DNA from: JBNJDW01 sp051745265
GTDB lineage: Bacteria > Pseudomonadota > Alphaproteobacteria > Micavibrionales > CSBR16-224
Direction: 5' to 3'
Assembly (NCBI GenBank): GCA_051745265.1
Contig: JBNJDW010000027.1
Coordinates: 1 to 14,075, forward strand
Length of the DNA stretch: 14,075 nucleotides
The position numbers and the translations under genes are program-made. Shown here in pieces: positions 6,480-13,998 of this stretch. Within the stretch, counting starts at the first letter, position 1; the number at the start of each line of letters is the position of its first letter. The notes below the pieces were generated by a model. That model was not told where the DNA came from and searched no databases. It worked only from the letters and a program-made list of their open reading frames with translations.

Positions 6480-7334
6480 ATGCAGCACGCACTTTTAAAA
6501 ATTATTGTTCTGGCCGGGCTGGCCTTTGGCTTTAGCACGCCGGCCAAAGCGGAACAGGGAAATTATAAACTGTCTTACGATGTTTATGCCGGCGGCATGC
6601 ACGCCCTGCGCTCTACCTATGCGAAAGAAAGAAACACTGATCAGTATGATGTTATGGTCACGGCTGAGACCAATGGTTTTATAGGGCGGTTATTCCCCTG
6701 GTCAGGGGCATATGAATCCTCCGGCATTATTCGCAATTCAGATATGATCCCGGTCGAACATGTCTCTATTACCCGCTGGAAGAAAGATAAGAGCAATAAA
6801 AAGATCGTTTTTGACAAAGGCGAAGCGACCAAAATGATCGAAACGGAAGATGGCGAAAGCGAAACCAAAACAGATTTTAAACCCGTATTGGTCCGAAATG
6901 CCTCCGATATGTTAACCGCGACTTTGCTCGCCTTTCAGGATATTGATCAAACAGACAGCTGTAATACCAGCATTGCGGCTTTTGATGGTAAACGCAAATT
7001 CAATATCCGCTTTAGCAAAAGCAAAAAGACCCATATCGAAAAATCTAAATATTCTGTTTTTAGCGGCCCGGCATTGAAATGCACGGTGACTGTTGAACCT
7101 TTGGAAGGCTTCAAAGAAAAAGATATGAGCAAGGGCTGGATGGCCGTGCAGAACCACACCCGCAAACGGGGGCGCCTGCCGGAAGTCTGGTTTGGTCGCC
7201 TGCATGATGACGGCGAACTGGTGCCGGTCCGTGTCGAGATATCCAGCAATTACGGCGGCGTTGTCGGCCATTTGACGAATATGCATATGCCCGATCTGTC
7301 CAAACTGACGCCGGCGGCCGGGGATGCTGAATAA
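6480..7334 (+). CDS. Periplasmic DUF3108 domain protein
   Basis: The 284-residue product has a signal peptide (MQHALLKIIVLAGLAFGFST, cleavage after AKA near residue 24) and a mature part that fits DUF3108. It opens with a YKLSYDVYAGGMHA strand, continues with 'NGFIGRLFPWSGAYESSG', then SCNTSIAAFDGKRKFNIRF, and SGPALKCTVTVEPLEGF; the last two segments each carry a Cys, as in relatives from alphaproteobacteria, and may form a disulphide. The domain is widespread in Gram-negative envelopes but its function is not established, to my knowledge. The ATG at 6480 is chosen over 6432 and 6471 because of the signal peptide and the promoter position; the ribosome site is weak (GGA 8 nt upstream). A CNNM-type membrane protein gene follows after 88 nt, with its own promoter candidate. 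Confidence 0.85.
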   Translation: MQHALLKIIVLAGLAFGFSTPAKAEQGNYKLSYDVYAGGMHALRSTYAKERNTDQYDVMVTAETNGFIGRLFPWSGAYESSGIIRNSDMIPVEHVSITRWKKDKSNKKIVFDKGEATKMIETEDGESETKTDFKPVLVRNASDMLTATLLAFQDIDQTDSCNTSIAAFDGKRKFNIRFSKSKKTHIEKSKYSVFSGPALKCTVTVEPLEGFKEKDMSKGWMAVQNHTRKRGRLPEVWFGRLHDDGELVPVRVEISSNYGGVVGHLTNMHMPDLSKLTPAAGDAE

Positions 7335-7361
7335 GCAGTACGGAAAAATATCCGAAATAAA

Positions 7362-7390
7362 TTGCAATTTGCGCTCAGAAACGACATAAT
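7362..7390 (+). promoter_or_regulatory. Candidate promoter of the CNNM/CBS gene
   Basis: TTGCAA (7362-7367) and CATAAT (7385-7390) are 17 nt apart; the -10 box matches five of six consensus bases. The start would be near 7397, about 26 nt before the ATG at 7423. Confidence 0.45.
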
Positions 7391-7422
7391 TTCCTCGTTT
7401 CACAGATAAGCATCAGGACTTC

Positions 7423-8481
7423 ATGTATACCGCTCTTATAGCCTTTTTCAGCATTTCTTTGCTTTTTTCCTTTTTATGCTCCCTTTGGGAAGCCGTATTG
7501 TTGAGCATCTCGCCGTCATATATGCAGGTGAAACTGAACGAAGATGGAAAAATCGGTGCGATCTTACAGGATTTTAAAGCCAATATTGACCGCCCCTTGG
7601 CCGGTATTCTGACCCTGAACACGATCGCTCATACCATCGGGGCCATTGGCGTCGGGCAGGAAGCGACAAAAATCTGGGCGGAAAGCAGCCCGGTCATTAC
7701 GGGCTTTATTGTCCCCGCCGCCATGACAGCGGCCATTTTGATTTTCTCAGAGATTATTCCAAAAACCCTTGGTGCGACAAACTGGAAGTTCTTTGCGCCC
7801 TTTACCGTGCGCAGCTTAAACATCCTTCTGAAAATACTGGCGCCGATTATCTGGATCTGCCAGTTCATCACCCGGCTTTTCAAATCAGATAAGAGCGCAA
7901 GCGTCTTTTCCCGGACCGATTTTCTGGCCATGGCCCAAATCGGCTCGGAAGAAGGCCATCTTGATGATGCTGAAACCAAGCTTATACACAATCTGCTCCA
8001 TTTTAAAAAATATCGCGCCCGCGAGGTTATGACGCCCCGAACCGTAACCGTTTCCGCGGATCAGAACATGACCGCCCGCGAATTTTATGATCGGCAAAAA
8101 GACCTGAGTTTTTCACGCATCCCGCTTTATGCAGGTCCGGAAGACACAACAATTATTGGCTATATTCTTAAAGATGATGTGCTGCAGCATCTGATTGATG
8201 ATCAGGAAGACAAACAGCTCAAAGAATTCAAACGCGAGATTATCACCGTTTCAGATGATTATAACACCTTTCAGCTGTTCAATGATTTCATTGATAAGCG
8301 CGATCATATTGCGCTGGTTGTCGATGAATACGGCAGTATGAGCGGTATTATCACCATGGAAGACATCATCGAAACGCTTCTTGGCTCTGAAATTGTTGAC
8401 GAGACCGATGTCACCATCGATATGCAGGAGCTGGCCAAAAAACGCTGGAAAAACCGGTTAAAGAAATCCGCTGTAAAATAG
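7423..8481 (+). CDS. CNNM (DUF21) membrane protein with CBS-domain pair
   Basis: The 352-residue protein has an N-terminal CNNM transmembrane domain (about residues 1-150, about four hydrophobic segments) with the family's landmarks: an early helix containing SLWEAVLLSIS, the 'LTLNTIAHTIGA' segment and FSEIIPKTLGA. A cytoplasmic CBS pair follows (about 195-335), starting REVMTPRTV and containing SRIPLYAG, IALVVDEYGSMSGIITMEDI and 'ETLLGSEIVDE'. Family members (CNNM, CorC, MpfA/YhdP types) are linked to Mg2+ efflux or transport, with CBS domains binding nucleotide. The C-terminal CorC/HlyC domain of many relatives is missing; the protein ends soon after the CBS pair in a basic tail. AGGA lies 4-5 nt before the ATG. 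Transport of Mg2+ is inferred from family only. Confidence 0.9.
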   Translation: MYTALIAFFSISLLFSFLCSLWEAVLLSISPSYMQVKLNEDGKIGAILQDFKANIDRPLAGILTLNTIAHTIGAIGVGQEATKIWAESSPVITGFIVPAAMTAAILIFSEIIPKTLGATNWKFFAPFTVRSLNILLKILAPIIWICQFITRLFKSDKSASVFSRTDFLAMAQIGSEEGHLDDAETKLIHNLLHFKKYRAREVMTPRTVTVSADQNMTAREFYDRQKDLSFSRIPLYAGPEDTTIIGYILKDDVLQHLIDDQEDKQLKEFKREIITVSDDYNTFQLFNDFIDKRDHIALVVDEYGSMSGIITMEDIIETLLGSEIVDETDVTIDMQELAKKRWKNRLKKSAVK

Positions 8482-8487
8482 ACAGCG

Positions 8488-8507
8488 TGCCCGCCGCAAA
8501 GCGGGCA
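8488..8507. other. GC-rich hairpin after the CNNM/CBS gene
   Basis: TGCCCGC (8488-8494) and GCGGGCA (8501-8507) form a perfect seven-pair stem with a six-base loop, 7 nt after the stop codon. No T run follows on either strand, so it is not a typical intrinsic terminator. It may stabilise the 3' end or help factor-dependent termination. Confidence 0.4.
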
Positions 8508-8549
8508 GACTGAAACACTCTGCAACATTCTGTGATTTGTCTTGTTATG

Positions 8550-8563
8550 CATGGCATGCCATG
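8550..8563. repeat. Perfect 14-base palindrome upstream of glmU
   Basis: CATGGCATGCCATG reads the same on both strands and lies about 40 nt before the glmU start. It could be an operator or chance. I find no convincing promoter boxes around it. Confidence 0.35.
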
Positions 8564-8603
8564 TTCAATGGGGTTATTAAACGTATTCTCGGACCTTTAC
8601 ACC

Positions 8604-9938
8604 ATGTCACATAAACTTGCCTGTATCATTCTGGCGGCCGGCCAGGGCACAAGAATGAAATCGGATATGCCAAAACCGTTGCATCCCATCGCCGGTCAAC
8701 CGATGATCCGCCACGTCATCAATGCGTGCAAAGCCTTGAACCCTGACCAAATCATCACCGTGCTATCGACAGACAGCCCGGCGCTGGAGGCTGAAGTCAA
8801 GGAGTGCACCATTGCCCGCCAGCCCGTTGCCAACGGCACCGGCGGTGCCGCGCTGGCCGCGAAAGAGGCCTTGAGCGATTTTGACGGTGATATCCTGATC
8901 GTCTTTGGCGACACCCCGCTGATCAAAACCGAAACCCTGCAGAATATGATCGCCACCCGTCTTGCAACGCCGGATACCGGTATTGTCTGTTCTGCTTTTG
9001 AGACAGCCGATCCCACCGGTTATGGCCGGATGATCGTCAAGGAAGATGGCACGCTTGACCGTATCGTCGAGGAAAAAGACGCCGGCATTGAGGAGCGTAA
9101 AATCACCCTGTGTAATGGCGGCGCGATGTGCGCTGATGGTGCCAGGCTGTTTGGCTGGCTGGACCAGATCGGCAATGACAATGCGCAAGGCGAATATTAT
9201 CTGGTCGATCTGCCCGAAATCGCCCGCCGGGATGACTATATGACCCGGATCGCCCATATTTCAGAAACCGAAACCGCGGGGGTGAATTCCAGATCCGATC
9301 AGGCCCGGGTTGAAAAACTCTTTCAAAATCGCAAACGTGCTGAATTCATGAATGGCGGCGTCACCCTGATTGACCCCGATACGGTTTATTTCAGCGCGGA
9401 CACCCGCATTGCCGCTGATGTGACCATCGGCCCCAATGTTTTTATCGGCCCCGGCGTTACGATTGAATCCCGTGCCGTTATTCACCCGAGCAGCCATCTT
9501 GAGGGCGTTATCATCCGCAACGGCGCTGTGATCGGGCCTTTTGCCCGGCTCCGCCCCGGCAGTGATATCGGCGAGGAAGCCCGGGTTGGCAATTTTGTCG
9601 AAATCAAGAAAACTACGCTGGGCGCAGGCGCCAAGGCCAGCCACCTGACCTATCTGGGCGATGCCAATATCGGTGCCCATGCCAATATCGGGGCCGGCAC
9701 AATTACCTGTAACTATGATGGTTACAATAAATATATCACCACGGTGGGCGAAGGCGCCTTTATCGGATCCAACACGGCGCTGATTGCCCCGGTGAATATC
9801 GGTAAAAACGCCCTGATTGCCGCCGGCAGCACAATTACATCGGATGTCGATGATGAGGCCATGGCTTTTGCCCGGGCCCGGCAATCACAAAAAACAGGGC
9901 GGGCAAAACAGCTACGCGAAAAACAGGAGACTTCATAA
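8604..9938 (+). CDS. glmU: Bifunctional GlmU: glucosamine-1-phosphate N-acetyltransferase / GlcNAc-1-phosphate uridylyltransferase
   Basis: GlmU makes UDP-GlcNAc in two steps: acetylation of glucosamine-1-phosphate by the C-terminal domain, then uridylyl transfer by the N-terminal domain. The 444-residue length fits the family. The nucleotidyltransferase signature LAAGQGTRMKSDMPKPLH sits at residues 10-27, with 'GDTPLI' further on. After about residue 245 the protein runs in left-handed beta-helix hexapeptides, with the acetyltransferase residues in LRPGSD, VEIKKT, SHLTYLGD (catalytic His) and CNYDGYNK. I start at the ATG at 8604, which begins MSHKLACIILAAG; an upstream in-frame extension to 8532 adds non-conserved residues. 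The ribosome site is weak (GGAC). The stop overlaps the glmS start by one base (TAATG), so the two are translationally coupled. Confidence 0.96.
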   Translation: MSHKLACIILAAGQGTRMKSDMPKPLHPIAGQPMIRHVINACKALNPDQIITVLSTDSPALEAEVKECTIARQPVANGTGGAALAAKEALSDFDGDILIVFGDTPLIKTETLQNMIATRLATPDTGIVCSAFETADPTGYGRMIVKEDGTLDRIVEEKDAGIEERKITLCNGGAMCADGARLFGWLDQIGNDNAQGEYYLVDLPEIARRDDYMTRIAHISETETAGVNSRSDQARVEKLFQNRKRAEFMNGGVTLIDPDTVYFSADTRIAADVTIGPNVFIGPGVTIESRAVIHPSSHLEGVIIRNGAVIGPFARLRPGSDIGEEARVGNFVEIKKTTLGAGAKASHLTYLGDANIGAHANIGAGTITCNYDGYNKYITTVGEGAFIGSNTALIAPVNIGKNALIAAGSTITSDVDDEAMAFARARQSQKTGRAKQLREKQETS

Positions 9939-11764
9939 TGTGTGGAATTGTAGGCATACTCAGCGATAAGGATATCACCAGCCATCTGGTCGAGGGTTTA
10001 AAACGTCTGGAATACCGCGGCTATGACAGCGCCGGTATCGCCACCCTGTCCGCCAAAGGCGTCGAACGCCGCCGGGCCGAAGGCAAGCTTAAAAATCTTG
10101 AGGCCGAGATGAAGCGCGCGCCGCTGTCCGGAACCATCGGCATCGGCCATACCCGCTGGGCGACCCATGGCGGGCCGACAGTTGATAATGCCCATCCCCA
10201 CGCCACCGAAAGCGTCGCGGTTGTCCATAACGGTATCATTGAAAACTACGCCAGCCTGAAAGCTGAATTGCAGCAAAGCCAGTGCCGGTTTGAATCCGAT
10301 ACCGATACCGAAGTCATCGCCCATCTGGTCACCCATTACCTGAAACAGGGCAAGGCCCCGATTGACGCCGCCCATACCGCGCTGGACCGTCTTGAAGGCG
10401 CCTATGCAGTCGCGATTATTTTCACCGGTGAAGATAACCTTCTTTTCGGCGCCCGTCAGGGCACACCGCTGGCCATCGGTTATGGCGACGGTGAAATGTT
10501 TGTCGCCTCTGACAGCTATGCGCTGGCGCCTTTGACACAGCAAATCTGCTTTCTTGAAGATGGCGACCGGGTAATCATCACGCGGGGCGGGGCTGAAATC
10601 CGCGCCGCCAATGGCAATATGGTCGAACGTGAAATCCGCCAGACCGCCCAATCCGGCGCGTTGACCGGCAAGGGGAAATACAAGCATTTCATGCTCAAGG
10701 AAATCTATGAGCAACCCGCTGTAATCAGCGACACACTGAACAGCTTTATCAATCCGGCCACCGGCGAAGTGACCATGTCCGATGACCTGCTTGATGCTCT
10801 GGAAGCCGCGCCGCGCCTGACCATTGCCGCCTGCGGCGGGTCTTATTATGCGGGGATGATGGGTAAATACTGGTTTGAAACCATTGCCCGTATGCCGGTT
10901 GAGCTTGATATCGCCTCTGAATTCCGTTACCGCGAAGCGCCGCTGCCCGAGGATGGCGTCGCCCTGTTCATCTCGCAATCCGGGGAGACGCTTGATACCC
11001 TCGAAGCCCTGCGCTACGCAAAGCGGGAGGGGCAGAAAATCACCTCGATCCTCAATACGATCGAAAGCACCATTGAACGGGAATCTGATTTTGTTCTGCG
11101 CACCTTGGCTGGCCCAGAAATCGGCGTCGCCTCGACCAAGGCGACGATCACCCAACAGGTCGTTCTGGCCTGTATGGCGCTGGCGCTGGGCGTACGTCGC
11201 GGTACAATTGATGCCGAAACCCAGAAACGCCTGTCCGATTCCCTGCGTCACCTGCCGGCACTGGCAGCAGACGTGCTCAACCATGATGAGGCGATCAAAG
11301 CCATTGCCAAACCGGTCTCTGAAGCCCGTGATGCCTTGTATCTCGGCCGCGGAACGGCTTTCCCGGTCGCGCTTGAAGGGGCGCTGAAGCTCAAGGAAAT
11401 TTCCTATATCCATGCCGAGGGGTATGCCAGCGGTGAAATGAAACACGGCCCGATCGCCCTGATTGACGAAAACGTACCGGTGATCGTCGTTGCCCCGCAT
11501 GACTATCTGTTCGAGAAAACAGCCTCAAACGCGCAGGAAGTCATCGCCCGCGGCGGCAAAGTTCTGATGCTGTCCGATGCCGAAGGCTGCCGCAAAATGG
11601 AAGAATGGTCGAGCTGGTGCATCACCCTGCCCGAAGTCGATCCCTTTGTCGCGCCGATCCTGTATACGATCCCGGTCCAGCTGCTCGCCTATCACGCCGC
11701 CGTTTTCAAAGGCACCGATGTCGACCAGCCGCGCAATCTCGCCAAAAGTGTCACGGTGGAATAG
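9938..11764 (+). CDS. glmS: Glutamine--fructose-6-phosphate aminotransferase (isomerizing) GlmS
   Basis: GlmS converts fructose-6-phosphate and glutamine to glucosamine-6-phosphate, the committed step towards UDP-GlcNAc. The 608-residue protein is full length. It begins MCGIVGI, with Cys2 as the glutaminase nucleophile after Met removal; GHTRWATHG, HNGIIENY and ESDTDTEV follow in the N-terminal amidotransferase domain. Two sugar-isomerase (SIS) domains fill about residues 285-600, with ACGGSYYAGM, SQSGET and GRGTAFPVALEGALKLKEIS. The invariant C-terminus DQPRNLAKSVTVE is intact. CAGGAG precedes the start within the end of glmU. Conversion of the product to glucosamine-1-phosphate requires GlmM, which is not in the window. 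No glmS ribozyme is expected or seen, as the leader is the end of glmU. Confidence 0.97.
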   Translation: MCGIVGILSDKDITSHLVEGLKRLEYRGYDSAGIATLSAKGVERRRAEGKLKNLEAEMKRAPLSGTIGIGHTRWATHGGPTVDNAHPHATESVAVVHNGIIENYASLKAELQQSQCRFESDTDTEVIAHLVTHYLKQGKAPIDAAHTALDRLEGAYAVAIIFTGEDNLLFGARQGTPLAIGYGDGEMFVASDSYALAPLTQQICFLEDGDRVIITRGGAEIRAANGNMVEREIRQTAQSGALTGKGKYKHFMLKEIYEQPAVISDTLNSFINPATGEVTMSDDLLDALEAAPRLTIAACGGSYYAGMMGKYWFETIARMPVELDIASEFRYREAPLPEDGVALFISQSGETLDTLEALRYAKREGQKITSILNTIESTIERESDFVLRTLAGPEIGVASTKATITQQVVLACMALALGVRRGTIDAETQKRLSDSLRHLPALAADVLNHDEAIKAIAKPVSEARDALYLGRGTAFPVALEGALKLKEISYIHAEGYASGEMKHGPIALIDENVPVIVVAPHDYLFEKTASNAQEVIARGGKVLMLSDAEGCRKMEEWSSWCITLPEVDPFVAPILYTIPVQLLAYHAAVFKGTDVDQPRNLAKSVTVE

Positions 11765-11773
11765 TGTGGTTCG

Positions 11774-11830
11774 GGGGTATGGGTTTACGCGCCCATGCGG
11801 GCCTCCCCCCACCGCCGTCAAAGGCAGTGG
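11774..11830. other. G/C-rich structured region after glmS, possible terminator
   Basis: Two nested or adjacent foldings are visible. GGGGG (11774-11778) can pair with the C run at 11805-11810, around an inner ATGGG/CCCAT hairpin. A second stem pairs 11809-11816 with 11823-11830 with one mismatch. The next bases are an A run, not T, so a classic intrinsic terminator on the plus strand is absent. It marks the change from glmS to AT-richer DNA. Confidence 0.35.
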
Positions 11831-11843
11831 AAAAAGAAACGCC

Positions 11844-11873
11844 TTGACAGATCAATCCTAATATATGTAAATA
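11844..11873 (+). promoter_or_regulatory. Candidate promoter of the 91-residue hypothetical gene
   Basis: A consensus TTGACA (11844-11849) is followed after 18 nt by TAAATA (11868-11873), in an AT-rich stretch. The -10 box is poor, and a shifted box is possible. The start would be roughly 25 nt before the ATG at 11905. Confidence 0.45.
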
Positions 11874-11904
11874 GGTATTATCATAATAATGCCGGAGAAA
11901 AAGA

Positions 11905-12180
11905 ATGAACCCGCTTTCCAAAGTTTTTGACAAATATGTGAATAAAGAGGTCGATCTTGTAAAAGTAAAATCTGTACTCTCGCGCGCGGTTTTAATAGAT
12001 CATAACGATCCAATTGTGCATGAAATTCAAGATACGGCGATTAAGAATAAGTTTTGGCTGGCAGTTAAATTTGATAAACACAATGCTGATTTTGAAGATA
12101 AACCCAACAAAATTGTCATGCATGTCAAGCCCGATAGCAAATATAAGACAGCTAAAATTACCGGCTTCACCTACGGTTAA
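11905..12180 (+). CDS. Hypothetical 91-residue protein
   Basis: I do not recognise this protein. It is small, rich in Lys, Asp and Val, with no signal peptide, membrane segment or cysteine. The N-terminal half (MNPLSKVFDKYVNKEVDLVK and on to about residue 48) looks helical; the second half (FWLAVKFDKH, IVMHVKPDSK, AKITGFTYG) looks like beta strands. A good ribosome site, GGAG, lies 8 nt before the ATG. Codons are noticeably more AT-rich than in glmS. It has its own promoter candidate and is separated from the next gene by about 107 nt, which holds another candidate promoter, so it is probably an independent unit. It could belong to an accessory region inserted after glmS, but no homologue evidence is available here. 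Confidence 0.7.
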   Translation: MNPLSKVFDKYVNKEVDLVKVKSVLSRAVLIDHNDPIVHEIQDTAIKNKFWLAVKFDKHNADFEDKPNKIVMHVKPDSKYKTAKITGFTYG

Positions 12181-12233
12181 ACCCAGATAGACAGTAGATT
12201 CAGGGCTTAACAGATAGAATCAACTGATAGATA

Positions 12234-12260
12234 TTGACAAATGCTCTTAATGAGTATATC
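12234..12260 (+). promoter_or_regulatory. Candidate promoter of the tandem paralogue pair
   Basis: A consensus TTGACA at 12234-12239 is followed after 15 nt by TATATC (12255-12260), or after 17 nt by TATCTC. Neither -10 box is ideal. Three GATAGA copies lie just upstream (about 12186-12230), which could be chance in AT-rich DNA. Confidence 0.35.
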
Positions 12261-12287
12261 TCTAGTGTTTTTAGAGAGGACTTTATT

Positions 12288-13127
12288 ATGAGTACAGGCA
12301 ACACCGTAAAATCGCTGAAGGCTGATTTTTTGAAAGCGGTCTATAACTGCGCCATTGATCAAAATACTGATATAGATCAAAGACTTGATGCTTTAAACAC
12401 CTTCCGCGAAAACTGGCGGCTCTATACAGAAAATGACCAGAGCCCGGCGATAAATGCGCTGGGTGAGATTGGTATTTCTGATTCGCCCGTTAAAACCCTG
12501 CACAAAATACGGGCCGTGCTGCTGACCGATTTAAACCATAGATTCGAAAACTTGGCTCAGGATGACAGCTCCAGCCTGACGCAGCGCGCCGATCAGGCGT
12601 TTGAGCTGATGCGTGAGGTCGAAACCCTTAAAGATCGTTTTATTAAAGAATGGCAATTCGCCTATCCCGAGGATGTCGGCTTGAAAGAGATCTTTCACTA
12701 CGAAGCCGTGAGCCTGGATGCGTTCGACAGCCTGAATAAATTGCCGCAGCTTGTTTATGATCTGAACCTTAAGGCCGCGCGGGACATCTATCAGGACATG
12801 CAGGATAATCCCGAAACCAGCGTTCTAAAGGCAGATAAAGAAATCTTCAGGCACATGATTCAGGCCGGTTTTGACGATGCCTCGGCCAGATCTTTGAATG
12901 ATGGTCAATATGAACATAATGTAGAGGTCTATATCCGGGCGCTGGATCCGGAATTGGATTGGAAAAGCTTCTGCCATAAAATGAGCACACTTGCCATAGA
13001 ACGCGATGAAATCAAAACACCCACGACCTATTTTGGCCCCATGCCCAATAAAAACGCCGGGGGATTTGGCAGCGGCCATATTGAAAGCCCGTCAAAAAAC
13101 ATGCGTCATTACGCGGCGACACGATAA
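12288..13127 (+). CDS. Tandem paralogue A, unknown family (279 residues)
   Basis: No known family is recognised. The protein appears soluble and mostly helical, with no signal peptide or membrane segment. Blocks conserved with the next gene include KSL-ADFLK (8-16), ENWRLYT, EIGI-DSP, RAVLL, LTQRADQAFELMR, FAYP-D, LNKLPQLVYDLNLKAAR, QAGFDDAS, VEVYIRALDP and, near the end, TPTTYFGP and SPSKNMR. The tail between the last two is Gly/Asn-rich and variable, so the extreme C-terminus may be a short recognition motif on a flexible linker. AGAGAGGA lies 7 nt before the ATG at 12288; an upstream TTG extension would run into the promoter candidate. The next paralogue starts 25 nt after the stop, so the two probably share a transcript. 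Confidence 0.82.
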   Translation: MSTGNTVKSLKADFLKAVYNCAIDQNTDIDQRLDALNTFRENWRLYTENDQSPAINALGEIGISDSPVKTLHKIRAVLLTDLNHRFENLAQDDSSSLTQRADQAFELMREVETLKDRFIKEWQFAYPEDVGLKEIFHYEAVSLDAFDSLNKLPQLVYDLNLKAARDIYQDMQDNPETSVLKADKEIFRHMIQAGFDDASARSLNDGQYEHNVEVYIRALDPELDWKSFCHKMSTLAIERDEIKTPTTYFGPMPNKNAGGFGSGHIESPSKNMRHYAATR

Positions 13128-13152
13128 CCGTAATTTTACCAAGGAATTGATT

Positions 13153-13998
13153 ATGCCGACAGAGAAAACATTAAAATCCTTAACCGCTGATTTTTTAAAA
13201 TCTGCTTATTACAGTGCCCAGGATCCGAAACGTGAAACCGACCAAAGACTGGCAGCTGTCAGACAGTTTAAAGAAAACTGGCGGCTCTATACGCAAGACC
13301 ATCAAGTATCGGCACAAGAGTCTTTGCGCGAGATTGGCATTACCGATTCCCCGCTGACGGTCTTATCCAACATGCGCGCCGTGCTGCTGTCCGATTTAAA
13401 ACAAGAATTCAAAACGCTGTCCCGCGATCAATCTTCCCGTCTGACACAGCGCGCTGATCAGGCTTTTGAGCTGATGCGCAAGGTCGAGAATATGAAGAAA
13501 AACTTCCTCAAAGACTGGGATTTTGCCTACCCCAAGGATCAGGCGGACAGCTTGAAACAAAAATTCCATTATAAGGCGTTAAGCATGGATGCGTTTGGCG
13601 ATCTTAATAAATTGCCGCAGCTTGTCTATGATCTCAATCTGAAAGCCGCGCGCAGCCTTTATCAGGAAATGATCGATAATTCCAAAATCGATGTTCAAAA
13701 TGCCAATCATGACATATTCAAATATATGGTGCAGGCCGGTTTTGATGATGCCTCTACCAAGTCCTTGAACAACGGTAAATATGAGCTTGATGTCGAGGTT
13801 TATATCCGGGCGCTGGACCCCAAACTGGGCTGGTTTGATTTCTGCGATAAGCTGAGTGATCTGGCCATAAAGCGCGGGCAAATGGACACCCCGACGACCT
13901 ATTTTGGCCCGCTGCCCAAAGACATGGATGATTCTGGTGTCGGCAACACAATCAGCCCGTCAAAAAACATGCGCCGTTATACGGCGGCACATGTATAA
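13153..13998 (+). CDS. Tandem paralogue B, unknown family (281 residues)
   Basis: This protein aligns with the preceding one along its whole length with only small gaps (two extra residues after the FAYP block); by eye well over half the positions are identical, so they arose by duplication. It keeps all conserved blocks, including LTQRADQAFELMR, LNKLPQLVYDLNLKAAR, VEVYIRALDP and the TPTTYFGP...SPSKNMR C-terminal signature. Differences cluster in charged surface-type positions and in the linker before the final motif, as expected of two functional copies rather than a decaying one. AAGGA lies 7 nt before the ATG at 13153; an open frame extending upstream to 13006 overlaps paralogue A and is not conserved. 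No terminator is visible in the 77 nt that remain, so the operon may continue. Confidence 0.82.
   Translation: MPTEKTLKSLTADFLKSAYYSAQDPKRETDQRLAAVRQFKENWRLYTQDHQVSAQESLREIGITDSPLTVLSNMRAVLLSDLKQEFKTLSRDQSSRLTQRADQAFELMRKVENMKKNFLKDWDFAYPKDQADSLKQKFHYKALSMDAFGDLNKLPQLVYDLNLKAARSLYQEMIDNSKIDVQNANHDIFKYMVQAGFDDASTKSLNNGKYELDVEVYIRALDPKLGWFDFCDKLSDLAIKRGQMDTPTTYFGPLPKDMDDSGVGNTISPSKNMRRYTAAHV

Noticed and set aside
9261..9884. A long minus-strand frame with repeated Gly/Asp/Ile patterns opposite glmU.
   Set aside because: It mirrors the hexapeptide repeats of the GlmU acetyltransferase domain and is an antisense shadow.
9998..11500. A 500-codon open frame on the minus strand opposite glmS.
   Set aside because: It is antisense to a certain, fully conserved gene; the frame stays open because of codon bias in glmS and its translation resembles no protein.
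11765..11790. TGTGG directly after the glmS stop, recalling the terminal bases of Tn7-like elements.
   Set aside because: The match is only five bases, the position differs from the known Tn7 insertion point about 25 bp past the stop, and no repeated binding sites or tns genes are present.
12181..12235. Repeated GATAGA motifs as a CRISPR-like or iteron array.
   Set aside because: The copies are six bases long, irregularly spaced and only three in number, which chance explains in AT-rich DNA.
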